NCBI GenBank assembly: GCA_030063045.1
Contig: JAQSEB010000117.1
Coordinates: forward strand, 496,001 to 560,000
Direction of reading: 5' to 3'
Length of the DNA: 64,000 bases
DNA from: Pratylenchus scribneri
Taxonomy: Eukaryota > Nematoda > Chromadorea > Rhabditida > Pratylenchidae
The first letter of the stretch is position 1. The number at the start of each line of letters is the position of its first letter. The notes beneath the pieces were generated by a model, which saw only the letters and a program-made list of their open reading frames with translations, did no database searches and was not told the DNA's origin. The position numbers and the translations under genes are program-made. Below, piece after piece: positions 11,324 to 23,264 of the stretch.

Positions 11324-11534
11324 AATTTCGTTCAGAATTTTTATCCTCAAGAAAATTGCTAGAAAGTTGCGAATAAATTAAAAATTTGATGATTTTATTA
11401 AGAAGTGTATTCTGAAAAGACAAATTTCTTAGTACAAATTAAATGACTTCCATTTAAAAATAATTATTAAATAAAAATTATTTTTTTGCTTTTTGGGATA
11501 AAATGTCTTCCGGAAAATTTTTTTTATTTTTTTA

Positions 11535-11715
11535 ATTTTATCGGTCGATAAAAGGTGCTGTGTAACCGAAATATTTCGATAAATGTCCATTTTCGCTGAA
11601 CTGCGCTTATTTGTCTTTTTCGCTGAAATGAGCATTCACGGTCGATAAAATTTCGATAAAATTAATGCACATAATGCCAAAAAATCCCATTTTATCGAAT
11701 TCGATAAATTTATCG
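11535..11715. promoter_or_regulatory. cluster of TCGATAA/TTATCGA motifs in a divergent promoter
   Basis: At least seven copies of TCGATAA or its complement lie in about 180 bp (near 11542, 11575, 11642, 11652, 11694, 11701 and 11711). Two are arranged as near palindromes (TTATCGAATTCGATAA). The region separates the divergent CCCH and RRP5 genes. The motif resembles half of the DREF/DRE site TATCGATA used in growth-gene promoters of insects; whether nematodes use it is not known to me. Confidence 0.4.
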
Positions 11716-11878
11716 AAATTCCGGAAAAAATATTTTTTTTCCCGGAATCCGGACAATCGAATCGCAATTCGCAAGTAATGTAAATTCTAAAGCACATTAA
11801 AAAATAGATTGCTATTTGCTACCCAATTTCCTACCAAAAACATTATAAATATTTTGTATTTTAAAAATAAAATTTTAG

Positions 11879-14800
11879 ATGTCAAAAAATGAAACTGAAA
11901 TTGATTTACCACGAGGTGGCACTTCAAAAAAATTTACACAAGCTCAAAAATATGGAAAGAAAAATGATAGTGTTCATCGAAATGAAGGAATAAAAAGGAA
12001 AATTACAAATGGGAAAACTCAGAAAGCAAAGGTTTTTTAAAAAATATTTCCATTATAAAATAAATAATTTTAGAGAAGTAAACAAAATGAGGAAGAGGGA
12101 GAAGAAGTGGACAATGTTTATGCAACCGTATTCCGCCAAACAATTTCAGCTGAATTTATTGCTCAAAATCTTAGAGGATTGGCATTTGTTAAATCCGTAA
12201 ATTTATTCAATTAAGCAAAAAATAAATATAAAATTAAAGATCGGCGAATTTGAAATTTTGTTTGAATGCATTGATGGAATACAGCTGAATTTACCAGCCG
12301 ATAAAATTAGTCGAATATTCACCGGAGAATTGGGAAAGACAAAAACAACATTGGAGGATGTATTTTACAAAGGTCAACCATTCGCCTTCAAAGTGGTGAG
12401 AATTGGCCCGAAGAAGAATGGTAAATTTTAATTTGGTTTTATTTTCATTGAAGTAAATAAACATTACAGAACGACGAAAACCCAATTGCGTGATCACAAC
12501 TTGTCCATTTGAAGTGAATAGTCATTTGGTTTATTCCACATTGTTGGCTGGCACAATTTTGAATGGAATTATTTTGAGCATTGAAGAAAAAGGTTTGCCT
12601 TAAATTCAATTTAAAATTTAATTAATTATTTATTTAAGGAGCAATAATCGATTTGGGATTTTCGGCGAATGGAGTGAAAGGATTTGTCCGGGAGGAAGAA
12701 TTGCCCACTTACCTTCAACTCAACAAACTCCGAATTGGCCAAGTCGCAATGTTTCGGGTGAAGGAAAGGACAAATTCGGGAACAAGAGTGATAAAATTGA
12801 GTGGATACATTGAAATGGACGGATTGGATGATGGGAATGAATTCACCGCAAAAAATTTGATGCCGGGTACAATTGTCCAAGTTCAACCGGAGAAAGTGGT
12901 TTTTGATGGAATTTTTGTTGGATTAAAAAATGGTAAAAAAATATTAAAATAAATTTAAATAAATATTAATTTTAGGTCCAAAAGCCTATATAAGGAAAGT
13001 GCATTTGCCTCCTCGGCTTCGTTTCGACCCGAAAGGTGGAATTTCAATGGGAAAAACATTTCGTGCCTGCGTCCTCCTCACCCAACCAAATTCACCTTTA
13101 ATCGTTTTGAGCGCCCATCCGGACATTGTTGCATTGTCCAAAATTGAAAAACGACTTTTGCCACCGGTTTATTCAATTTAATATTTAATAAATTTTTAAT
13201 ATTTTAAGGAAATTAAAATTGGAATTCGAATAAATGGAATTGTTTTTCACGTGGACAAAAAACAAAATGTTTATTTCAAATTGGACGAAGAAAATGACCG
13301 GCAAACGATTACGGCCAAATGTTTACAAATAAATATTGAAAATGCAGAGGAAAATAGTATAAAAATAAATTTAAAATTGGAATAATTCTCTCATTTTTTA
13401 GTGCCAAAATTCACAATTGGTTCGGAACATGAATGCCGGATAATTGGATATACGGCAATGGAAAGACAATTGATGGTCTCAACAAAAGCCGTTCATTTGG
13501 CCAAAAATGTTGTTGCATTGGAGGAGGCCACCCCAGGCACAAAATTGAAGGGAACAATCCGGGGGATTGGTCAAAGAGGAATAATGGTTGAATTTGGCGA
13601 TGGATTGATGGGATTTGTAGCTGCCATTCATGCGTTGGATATGCCTGTGAAAAATTGGCAAAATCGATTCCAAAAAGGTTTAAAAATAACCCAAAAAATA
13701 TTTAATATTAATTTAAGGTCAACGAATTTTGTGCCGTGTCCTTTTTGCCGATTCTGCCACAAATCGGCTAATGTTGACCGCAAAACCTTCGATGGTTAAA
13801 AAAACGGCGGATGACAAATTAATTACAAATTTGGACCCGAAATTTGAAGGGGCCATTTCCAATGGTGCGGTGATAAAACAGCTGGAAAATGGCTCAATTT
13901 TGGTCGCCTTTTTCAATAAATGTGCCGGAATATTGAATAATTCGTTTGTTTTTTAATTAAATTATAATTATTAAAATTATTTTAGGAAAGTTGCCCTTTT
14001 GCCAGAGGAATCCACCCAAATTGGAGCATCTATCAAAGTTCGTGTGAAATATGTGAATCCGGTGAATGGGCAAATGATTTTGGATATTCCGGACGAAGAG
14101 GGGGGAATGGCCATAATTGGAATGGAAAAAAGAGGAAAAGAAAATGAGCAAAAAAGCAGCCAAAAGTGCACTGTTTCGGTGACAAAACATGCAAAACCAT
14201 TCCAAATATATTCCTCAAAATTGATTGGCCCATGGCCGTACGGGGGCACTTCGGCACAAACATCGGCGGAATTATTACTGCCCGGCGGGAGTACAGGTAA
14301 AATGAATTAATAAATAAATGGAATTAAATTATTTTTGTGAAGGTCGACTTCATGTCAGTGAATTGAACGGATTGAATGAATTTGTGGAAGGAAGTTGCCC
14401 AATGAGGGAATTTTTGAACAGAAATGCAGGGAAAATGATAAATGTGAAAGTACTTTATGTGAGCCAAAGCAAAATATTGCCGAAAGCGGGAAGAGAATTG
14501 ATGATGGAAACGAGGAAGACAGACCGGTAATAATGGGGAATTTATTTTTAATTTAAAATTTATTTTTTGAAGATTTGTGGAATGCACGGCGAGGGAGGAT
14601 AAATTGAGAGAAAATCGCAAAAAATTGACATTGTTGAATCATCGAAGTGAATTCAATTTGGGCGATTTGGTGCCATTTTTTGTGACAAATTCTGGCCAAA
14701 AAGAGCAAAAAGCAATTTTTGGAGAGGTAAAAGCCGATTTATTAATTTTAATTAATTAAATTCAAATTGAAGATAAATCCAAATTTCCATGCACTTATTC

Positions 14801-15971
14801 CACATGAAGGAGGGAAAAAGGAAGAATTATTTGACAATGGAGAAATGCGATTTGGGCGAATATTGGGAGTGAATAAGACGAAAAGGGGTCGAATTGTTCA
14901 GCTGGAAAAAATGGACAAAAATATTCAAAGGATTGATGAAATTTTCAATAAAAAGAAGGTAAATTTAAAAATATTTAATGTTAAAATAATTTGAAATTTT
15001 TTAGAAGGAAATAAATGAAGAAAAAATGGAAATTGAAGAAGGAATGAAAGAAGAAGAAGAATCCATAGAAAATGAGGAAAAGGTAAGGAAGGAATATTTT
15101 TGGGTAGAAAAATATGCTCAAATTTAAGATGGAAATGGACGAAGAAGAGGAGGAAGAAGAAGAATTGGCCGGTGAACAATTCGAATCAATTCAAGAATAT
15201 GAGGAAAAGATTTCGGCCGAGCCAAATTGCATTGGAAATTGGATTGGATTTGTGCAATTTTATTTGGAAAAATCCAAATTATCCGCAAAAAGAAGATATG
15301 AAAAGGGAAAAATGGTGGCAGAAAGAGCGCTGAAAGAAATGACATTTAGGTGAGGAAAAATAAATAAAATAATTAATTTGATTATTTAGTAATGACACGG
15401 ATTTGGCAAAAATTTGGAGAATTTATTTGGATTTGGAAGTTTCACTGGGCACTGAAGATTCCCTCAATGAATGCTTTAAAAGAGCATGCGCTTCCGCAAA
15501 ATCATTGGAAATGCACAAATATTTAATAAAATTGCTGAAGAAACAACCAAATGCGGCGGGCCGTGAAGAAGTGGGTTTTAAAATGGAATTTGAATAAATT
15601 TATTATTATTTCAGGAAATTCGAGGATATTTTGAATCAATGATCAAAAAGTTTCGCCATTTGGATGAGGAACCCTGGTTTGCCTATGCAAAGCACCTTTT
15701 GGAACAAGGAGAGCCAAAAGAAACGCATCAATTGATGAAAAGGGCATTGCAATGTACGGAGAGGAGAAAACGTAATTTTGGGAAGGGAAAAGATTCAAAA
15801 ATAATTGGATAATTAACAGATTCGGCAATTCTGAATCTGAAAAGATTCATCCAATTGGAAGAACAATTTGGGGACAAAGAGAGGGCAAAAACAATGCGGG
15901 AATTGGTCAATGCCGGAGCAAAATTGGATGCAAAATTTTTGGAACGAACATTTGGAGGAAATGGAGAATAG
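11879..15971 (+). CDS. rrp5: rRNA biogenesis protein RRP5 / PDCD11 (S1 repeats plus HAT repeats)
   Basis: About 18 short exons run from the ATG at 11879 (MSKNETEIDLPRGGTSKKF) to the TAG at 15969. The N-terminus has the PRGG motif of the family. It is followed by several S1-type RNA-binding units, for example GAIIDLGFSANGVKGFV and GTIRGIGQRGIMVEFGDGLM, with others at about 13720-13930 and 14340-14530. After an acidic linker (about 15000-15180) comes the HAT/TPR-like C-terminal part, for example IWRIYLDLEVSLGTEDSLNE and EEPWFAYAKHLLEQGEPKET. RRP5 is a nucleolar scaffold of the SSU processome and pre-60S particles, required for cleavages at A0-A3. My exon sum gives about 1,100 aa, against about 1,700-1,900 in yeast and animals, so some S1 units seem to be missing. 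The stop lies about 100 bp from that of the convergent channel gene. Confidence 0.85.
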
Positions 15972-16071
15972 AAAAATAAATTAATTCCAATATTTAATTG
16001 TTGTTGATTTTTGCAAAATAAATATTTTTAATTTTGAATAATGTCCAAATATTAATTCATCCTTTACATTT

Positions 16072-19000
16072 TCACATAATGTCGAATAGAGTGACGAAAC
16101 AAAAGAGGGTGAAGCATAGGCCGGAGAATAGATTATTGGCCGCAATGTAAATGTGTCGCCATTCCATGGAATAACTGTGAAAATGAAATAATTAGGCAAA
16201 AATGAATTAATTTGCCGTCCTAAAAATGGAAAATGTTGTATTTCCTCAAAAATAAAAGAAAAGGGGAATTGATTTTTGAGAGAAGGTTATTTCGGAAGTT
16301 TTATTTTATTTCATTACTAAGATTTCAATTTCAGGGTTATTGAAGAATTAAATTTTCCGAAAAGATTTAAATTCCGCCTATTTGTGTTTTCGCTTAGTGT
16401 TTTCGCTTAGAATAATTCCGCCTTTTTGTGTTTTCGCTTAGAATAATTCCGCCTGTTTTGTGTTTTCGCCTAGAATAATTCCGCCTGTTTTGTGTTTTCG
16501 CTTAGAATAATTCCGCCTGTTTTGTGTTTTCGTTTAGAATAATTCCGCCTGTTTGTGTTTTCGCTTAGAATAATTCCGCCTGTTTTATGTTTTCGCCTAG
16601 AATAATTCCGCCTGTTTTGTGTTTTCGCTTAGAATAATTCCGCCTGTTTTGTGTTTTCGCTTAGAATAATTCCGCCTGTTTGTGTTTTCGCTTAGAATAA
16701 TTCCGCCTGTTTTGTGTTTTCGCCTAGAATAATTCCGCCTGTTTTGTGTTTTCGCTTAGAATAATTCCGCCTGTTTTGTGTTTTCGTTTAGAATAATTCC
16801 GCCTGTTTGTGTTTTCGCTTAGAATAATTCCGCCTGTTTGTGTTTTCGCTTAGAATAATTCCGCCTGTTTTGTGTTTTCGCCTAGAATAATTCCGCCTGT
16901 TTTGTGTTTTCGCTTAGAATAATTCCGCCTGTTTTGTGTTTTCGCTTAGAATAATTCCGCCTGTTTGTGTTTTCGCTTAGAATAATTCCGCCTGTTTTGT
17001 ATTTTCGCTTAGAATAATTCCGCCTGTTTGTGTTTTCGCTTAGAATAATTCCGCCTGTTTTGTGTTTTCGCTTAGAATAATTCCGCCTGTTTTGTGTTTT
17101 CGCTTAGAATAATTCCGCCTGTTTGTGTTTTCGCTTAGAATAATTCCGCCTGTTTTGTGTTTTCGCCTAGAATAATTCCGCCTGTTTTGTGTTTTCGCTT
17201 AGAATAATTCCGCCTGTTTTGTGTTTTCGTTTAGAATAATTCCGCCTGTTTGTGTTTTCGCTTAGAATAATTCCGCCTGTTTGTGTTTTCGCTTAGAATA
17301 ATTCCGCCTGTTTTGTGTTTTCGCCTAGAATAATTCCGCCTGTTTTGTGTTTTCGCTTAGAATAATTCCGCCTGTTTTGTGTTTTCGCTTAGAATAATTC
17401 CGCCTGTTTGTGTTTTCGCTTAGAATAATTCCGCCTGTTTTGTATTTTCGCTTAGAATAATTCCGCCTGTTTGTGTTTTCGCTTAGAATAATTCCGCCTG
17501 TTTGTGTTTTCGCTTAGAATAATTCCGCCTGTTTTGTGTTTTCGCCTAGAATAATTCCGCCTGTTTTGTGTTTTCGCTTAGAATAATTCCGCCTGTTTTG
17601 TGTTTTCGTTTAGAATAATTCCGCCTGTTTGTGTTTTCGCTTAGAATAATTCCGCCTGTTTGTGTTTTCGCTTAGAATAATTCCGCCTGTTTTGTGTTTT
17701 CGCCTAGAATAATTCCGCCTGTTTTGTGTTTTCGCTTAGAATAATTCCGCCTGTTTTGTGTTTTCGCTTAGAATAATTCCGCCTGTTTGTGTTTTCGCTT
17801 AGAATAATTCCGCCTGTTTTGTGTTTTCGCTTAGAATAATTCCGCCTGTTTGTGTTTTCGCTTAGAATAATTCCGCCTGTTTGTGTTTTCGCTTAGAATA
17901 ATTCCGCCTGTTTTGTGTTTTCGCCTAGAATAATTCCGCCTGTTTTGTGTTTTCGCTTAGAATAATTCCGCCTGTTTTGTGTTTTCGTTTAGAATAATTC
18001 CGCCTGTTTGTGTTTTCGCTTAGAATAATTCCGCCTGTTTGTGTTTTCGCTTAGAATAATTCCGCCTGTTTTGTGTTTTCGTTTAGAATAATTCCGCCTG
18101 TTTGTGTTTTCGCTTAGAATAATTCCGCCTGTTTTGTGTTTTCGCCTAGAATAATTCCGCCTGTTTTGTGTTTTCGCTTAGAATAATTCCGCCTGTTTTG
18201 TGTTTTCGCCTAGAATAATTCCGCCTGTTTTGTGTTTTTCGCTTAGAATAATTCCGCCTGTTTTGTGTTTTCACTTTTCACTTAGAATAATTCCGAAAAT
18301 TTAGTGAAGAACTGACTCATTTTGGAGTTGCAATGCGGGGCCATTGTTTGGGACATCACCTCTGGCACTGACTTGGTCGAAACCATCCTCTGTGAAAAAA
18401 AAAAGAACAATGAAGGAACATCGGAGGATTGGGGTTGGGGTGAATACCCAAATGACGTTGATAATTGGTGGCAGGATCGGGTTCAATGCAGCAAAGAAAA
18501 TGATTAAGCATCTAAAATGAGTAAAATTACAGTGGAATGAAATTGTCTCTTTTAGTATACTTTTGCTCCCAAATATACTCCATGAGTGGCTGGCACTGTC
18601 CTTTTCATTCTGCAAAGAGCCAAACAAACAGTAGTTACCTTCAAATGGAGCAAAATTGAGAAAATGAAAGAATGGAAGACAAACCAGAATGGAGAGAAAT
18701 GTCAAACTGAACATGAATTCATAGAAAGTGTACAATTTTGGCTTGGAACCGCCAAAACCGCCTGAAGGGGCGATTGAGCAGAGGAAAAGGAAACAAATGG
18801 TCTGAAGAAGGAGAGTCAGTAATTTGACGAAAGCCTGGGCACGAAGATCGCCAAAAAGTGGCGAAACGAGCATCAAACTGAAATTGATGGAAATGAATTT
18901 AATGAATGGGTCCGGAGGGGACAGGGTGGCGATGGTGACGGGGATTCTGAGGGCAATTCGCAATGTGCCCATTTCTTTTTTGGCCTGTAAACAAAGACGC

Positions 19001-20173
19001 AAATGTTCGCCACGATGGCCCTCGATTCGGACTGGTTCGATGCCCTTCAACAAATGGGGAATATGTTTTGACTTTTGAGCAATTTGGATGGAATTTGCCT
19101 GGTTTTGGACGGCCCAAGGGGATGTCTCCAAATTTGTGATCACAATGGCGGTTAGGCCTTGATCCACTCGACTGATTGGAATTTGTTTGGCCAAACTTGA
19201 TGTTATTATCGATTTGTTGTTGATGAACTTTAAAGGAATTAACGATTAAATTTGAATATAATTCCATTCCCCATTTTCCGACTTTCACTGTTCGCCCAAT
19301 GTCCGTAATGCTCAAATAAAGGCAACAATCATTCCATTCCTCCGGATAACTGCAAAAGAAAATGTAAATTTATCAATTTTCAAATCCAACTTTCGATAAT
19401 CGATTCGGCAAAATGAGGGAAAACGAAAAACTAAACGGGCCACGATTTGGCCGAAGGAAGAAAGGGTCAAATCGCCCAATTTTGCCAGGCATCCTTCCAA
19501 TGGGCCACAATTTCTAAATATTCAAATTTCCCAATCAACTCCCCCTTTCCCCTACGATTCATCCGAAAATGCTGGTGTCCACAATTCCTGTACATGTTCC
19601 TCCTTCAATTCCATTTTCTCCAATTGCCATTTTTTGGTATCCCAATTCAGTCGGGAATCATTCCAAGACTGAAATCAACACAAAAAATGAGGCAATAAAA
19701 AGGGAAAAAACAATGATCATATGGCCAAAAACATTGAATTCCACGGAAGCACGGGTCGACTTAATTGTCAAAAAGGGTGAAAATGAATTTGAATGGAATT
19801 GGCAAAACCGTGTCCACTTGTTCCACAACCAATTGTTGAATGCCAATTTTGAGTGGATATTCGGGTGGGGGACTCAAAAATGGATGTGTCTGATGCACGG
19901 ATTGGGCCCTTTCCTGGTCAATCAAATATGCCCAAAGGCAATCTTCATATTCCGATAATTTGTCTTCCAACATTCCTTGATTATCTTCAAAGGCACATTT
20001 TCCGTTTCACCCAAAACCCTTCCCCGTTTCGAACCGGTCGAATTAAATTGTCGCCCACATTCCTCCGGATCGTGATCATGGTGGGTCGACGATGGCAAAC
20101 TCAATTCAGAATGGGCAAGCAAAGGGATGAGGAGAAAAATTAGGGGAAAAGATTGAATTGGCCCAAAAATCAT
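16072..20173 (-). CDS. Cys-loop ligand-gated ion channel subunit, acetylcholine-receptor-like
   Basis: The ATG at 20173 opens a signal peptide (MIFGPIQSFPLIFLLIPLLA). The ligand-binding domain shows SWNDSRLNWDTKKWQLEK and then ELWTPAF. With a 44 bp intron removed, an exact 13-residue Cys loop appears: CRIDYRNYPEEWNDC. Transmembrane segments follow: TM1/TM2 around RIPVTIATLSPPDPFIKFIS and FVKLLTLLLQTICFLFLC, TM3 LYTFYEFMFSLTFLSILV, a long cytoplasmic loop, and TM4 EWRHIYIAANNLFSGLCFTL. The TM4 exon is 16072-16174. It joins in frame (ga|t) to the exon ending at 18317, so the last intron is 2.1 kb and contains minisatellite array 2. I see no vicinal CC in loop C, which argues against an alpha-type subunit. 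Some N-terminal exon borders (19650-20060) are uncertain. Confidence 0.75.
16371..18297. repeat. minisatellite array 2 (31/32 bp unit), inside an intron of the channel gene
   Basis: About 60 units of the family seen in arrays 1 and 3, mostly the 32 bp form. On the + strand each unit begins AATAATTCCGCCTG and ends CGCTTAG, CGCCTAG or CGTTTAG. The rare CGTTTAG form recurs at 17228, 17607 and 17986, a higher-order period of 379 bp (12 units). The array fills the intron between the TM3-TM4 loop exon and the TM4 exon of the minus-strand channel gene. Its right edge lies about 20 bp from the splice donor, and its left edge about 195 bp from the acceptor. Confidence 0.95.
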
Positions 20174-20549
20174 TGGAATTTGTTCAAAGGGAAATGGCGA
20201 ATTTAGAGGGGAAAATGAATGAAAAATGTGGGAAGCGTCGGCACATTTGGCTTTGTTCCTCCCTTTTTGCCCATTGGCAGTTGGGTGAAAGGAGGCGCAA
20301 GGCCTTTAGGGTAGTTGCCGGGCCAACCGGACAGCCGGTGGATCGAAATTAAAGATGGAGTGGGGGTAAATAAGACAAATTTATTCAGAAAATAATTGCC
20401 AAATTAATAAAGAAAATAATAAAATTGTTATGAATTAATTGGCCTTTTAAATTATTAGTAAATATTGAACAAATAATTATGCAAACTTTGGAATGTAAAA
20501 TAGAAGGCATCGAGACCATCAATTTTTCGCCAATTTTCCATACTTCTCT

Positions 20550-21936
20550 TCATGCATTTTGCCCTTTTGAATCGGCCACTTTTCGTGGATTGCAAAAGCA
20601 TCGGCACATTGTGCAGCAACAAATGCAGAGAATAATTGCGCCAATCAAGCCGCCGATGATGGGCAAAAGCAATTCGGTTGAAAGTGCCACTTCCCTCTTT
20701 GCCCCCAACATTTTGGCCTCTTCCTTCTTCATGGGCATGTGCATCGGTTGATCATTTTGATTGTTGTTTTCCTTTTCATTGTCCACAAATTCCACCATTT
20801 CCGAAGGCGAATTTGTTTTTTCCTTGGGGATGCCACCATTTTGTTGGTTTGTCTCCTTTTTGTCCACCAATGGCTGATGTTCGGCGGTATCAACTTTAAA
20901 AATATTGGATTATAATTGAATGGCCCCTCTCGACTCACCAATTTCCTTAAAATCCATTTTTGGCGGAGTTTGTTCCACAATAATGGGCTTATTTTGGGCC
21001 AGATGCCGTCGAAGATCACTCGGGCGGACATTTTCAAATTCGACCCATTGTTCGTCCCAACCAAAACCCTGGATTGAAAGGTCCAATGAAATGCCATCCC
21101 ATTCTCGATAATTTCCACTGCAAAAATGTGAATTAAATTTGGAAAGATAGGAAAGGAAAATATACTCACCGGTCCCGAATTAGGTCAACATTGACTGGCG
21201 GCATTCTCACACGCAAAATCATTGGCCTTTTTCGTCCACAACTAAATATGCCCAAATTGAATGTTTTGCATTAATTTTCGACTTACTTATGCTCCACTTC
21301 GAGGACAATTTCATTGAATTCTATCTCCTTTTCTGTTGTGAATATTCCACAATCGCGTCCATCCAAAATTGCACCAATTCCAAATGTTCCATCAGTTTCG
21401 GCATATTTTCGCCCAGATGAGGCCAAATTAACATTGACAGAACTGAAATGGAAAATTGGTGGAAAATGGGAGAGGGATGGACAAACCCGAGGACGATTTC
21501 TTCCTCCGCGCATGGGCTGAAAATGGATCCCGGAAGGCGGTTCAAAAGACGAACTGTGGCTTGGGCATTTCCCACCGGGCATTGAAGGCAACCATTCACG
21601 AGGTAAAGGACTGCATCTGAAAAAAAGGAATGGGACATTTTTGTAGGGAAATTTGGAGGAGGAGGGGGATGGAATACCGGAATATTTGTCCTTTGGTTTG
21701 TCACTCCCTCCGGCGTAGAAATGCTTTTTGGCGCAAAATTTGAACAAAGTGTAAAGGGGATCATTGCAAATGGGCGAAAGCGGTTTTGGCGGGGTATTGT
21801 GGGCCAAAATTCGATCATTGACTTTGCAAGTTCCATCATTCCGATTGAATTGGCCAAATTCATTTTGCCATTTTGAAATGTCGGCATTGCAAAAAACGAA
21901 AAGGAAAATAAGGAGAAAAATGGGTGCCGAATTCAT
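20550..21936 (-). CDS. membrane-anchored transthyretin-like protein
   Basis: The ATG at 21936 starts a signal peptide (MNSAPIFLLIFLFVFCNADI). After a Cys-containing N-terminal segment, a 61 bp intron joins DKYS to AVLYLVNGCLQCPVGNAQAT. The domain continues SVNVNLASSGRKYAETDGTF, then IEFNEIVLEVEHKCGRKRPM and ILRVRMPPVNVDL. The opening 'V.G.L.C......A.V.L', the central 'TDG.F' and the 'V.H.C' with a following strand match the nematode transthyretin-like (TTL) pattern. Later exons read GNYREWDGISLDLSIQGFGW. The protein ends with a single transmembrane helix (LLLPIIGGLIGAIILCICCC) and a short Cys/Arg tail. TTL proteins are normally short and secreted, so the extension and anchor are unusual. Function unknown; assignment to TTL is by pattern only. 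Confidence 0.6.
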
Positions 21937-22232
21937 TTTGAATTGGAAAATTCTAAAATGAAATTTTATTATTTATTTGGAAGGAATTAATTCTTTTTTT
22001 TTTGGGGGGGGGGGGTGATTGGCTAACTAGTAAGAGTAGAATGAATTTATTGGGCCACCAACATAGTGGATTGGATTATGGGGGAAAGTGGGACACAAAA
22101 TGGTGGAGAAATGATGCCCAACGGAATGGCCAATTGGGCCGAACGAATGGCTGGGCAAAAGGGAAATGAAAGGGAAAGGGTGGAAGGGAAGTCTTCTATT
22201 CCATTTCCATTACATTGTCCTATTATTCACCA

Positions 22233-22233
<1 letters not shown>

Positions 22234-22267
<34 letters not shown>

Positions 22268-22268
22268 T
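22234..22268. repeat. (TCA)n microsatellite
   Basis: An uninterrupted run of TCA triplets, about 11 copies. Confidence 0.9.
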
Positions 22269-22565
22269 CAGCATTCAGCTAATTGAAAAAGCTTCCCCCT
22301 TTTTGTTAATTCAAAACAACACATCCCTTCCCTTCCCCCCTTCATTTTCATTTCATAAATCAACACAATATTATCTCCGATTAATCTATTTCCATTAGTT
22401 AGTCAATAATCGCTCATTGGCTAAATTGATCAGCAGGGATAGCAAATTACTTTGGGGTCATTTGGTTAAAAAAGAGGGAATTTGGGAGACATTTTTGCTT
22501 GGGGGCAAATTCCAAAAAAAAAAGAAGACAAATTCCCTGTGAAGGCTGGGGGAGGGAGGGAGTAC

Positions 22566-22622
22566 GGTACGCCTCATTTCGCCGACGACTCATTTGGCCG
22601 ACAGTTCATTTCGCCGATGAAG
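22566..22622. repeat. triplicated CATTTSGCCGA short repeat
   Basis: Three copies about 18 bp apart: CATTTCGCCGA, CATTTGGCCGA, CATTTCGCCGA, preceded by TACGGTACG. No gene overlaps. It could be the end of a dispersed repeat; nothing else is visible. Confidence 0.5.
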
Positions 22623-23264
22623 AAATTCTAGTTTTTTCCTATTTTACAGTTTTGAACGAATATGTTGGAAATTATTTTAAAACCTATTCTACTCCGAATC
22701 CTAGCCAAATCACAAATATAAGTCTAAATCTAATATATAATAAAATTTTGAGAAAAAAATTGGATGATTTTTGAATTATATGCTAAATCAAAAACAGATT
22801 TAAGATCTGCACATTGAAAGGGGCCGAATTTATGGCCATAAAACTATTAACCAAACATATAATTGGAAGAAGTAGGAAAGAGTATTCTAGCATCTCTGAA
22901 CAATTATGTTTTCCCCATTTGATTGGCTAAATAATTCATCATCATCCCCAATTCCGTCCATTTCAAAAGCAAGGATTCGACATACATAATATAATCATAA
23001 TTCATATTCGAATTGACATCAATCCAATTCCGGGAAATATGTTTAAGCTATGGAAATGGAATAAAAAGGAGTGGCCGGCGGTGGTGTGAAATTGGACTGT
23101 GAAGCAAGAAAGAGGGGAAACTGTTGATGAGTCAGGCGGGCGTGGCACAAATGCTCTCGAGTAAACAGTTTCTTTTGATGATAAGGAAAAGGAGTGTTAT
23201 GCTGGCCAAATATAAACAGCCTCAAATGTGAAATCATCATCCATTTTCACAATTTTCAAAAAAT

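Larger units (their letters stand above)
21937..23264. other. intergenic region with simple repeats
   Basis: Contains a G run (about 22008-22015), the TCA microsatellite, the triplicated CATTT(C/G)GCCGA motif and a presumed promoter just upstream of 23265 (TATAAACAG at about 23210). I see no credible exon. Confidence 0.5.
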
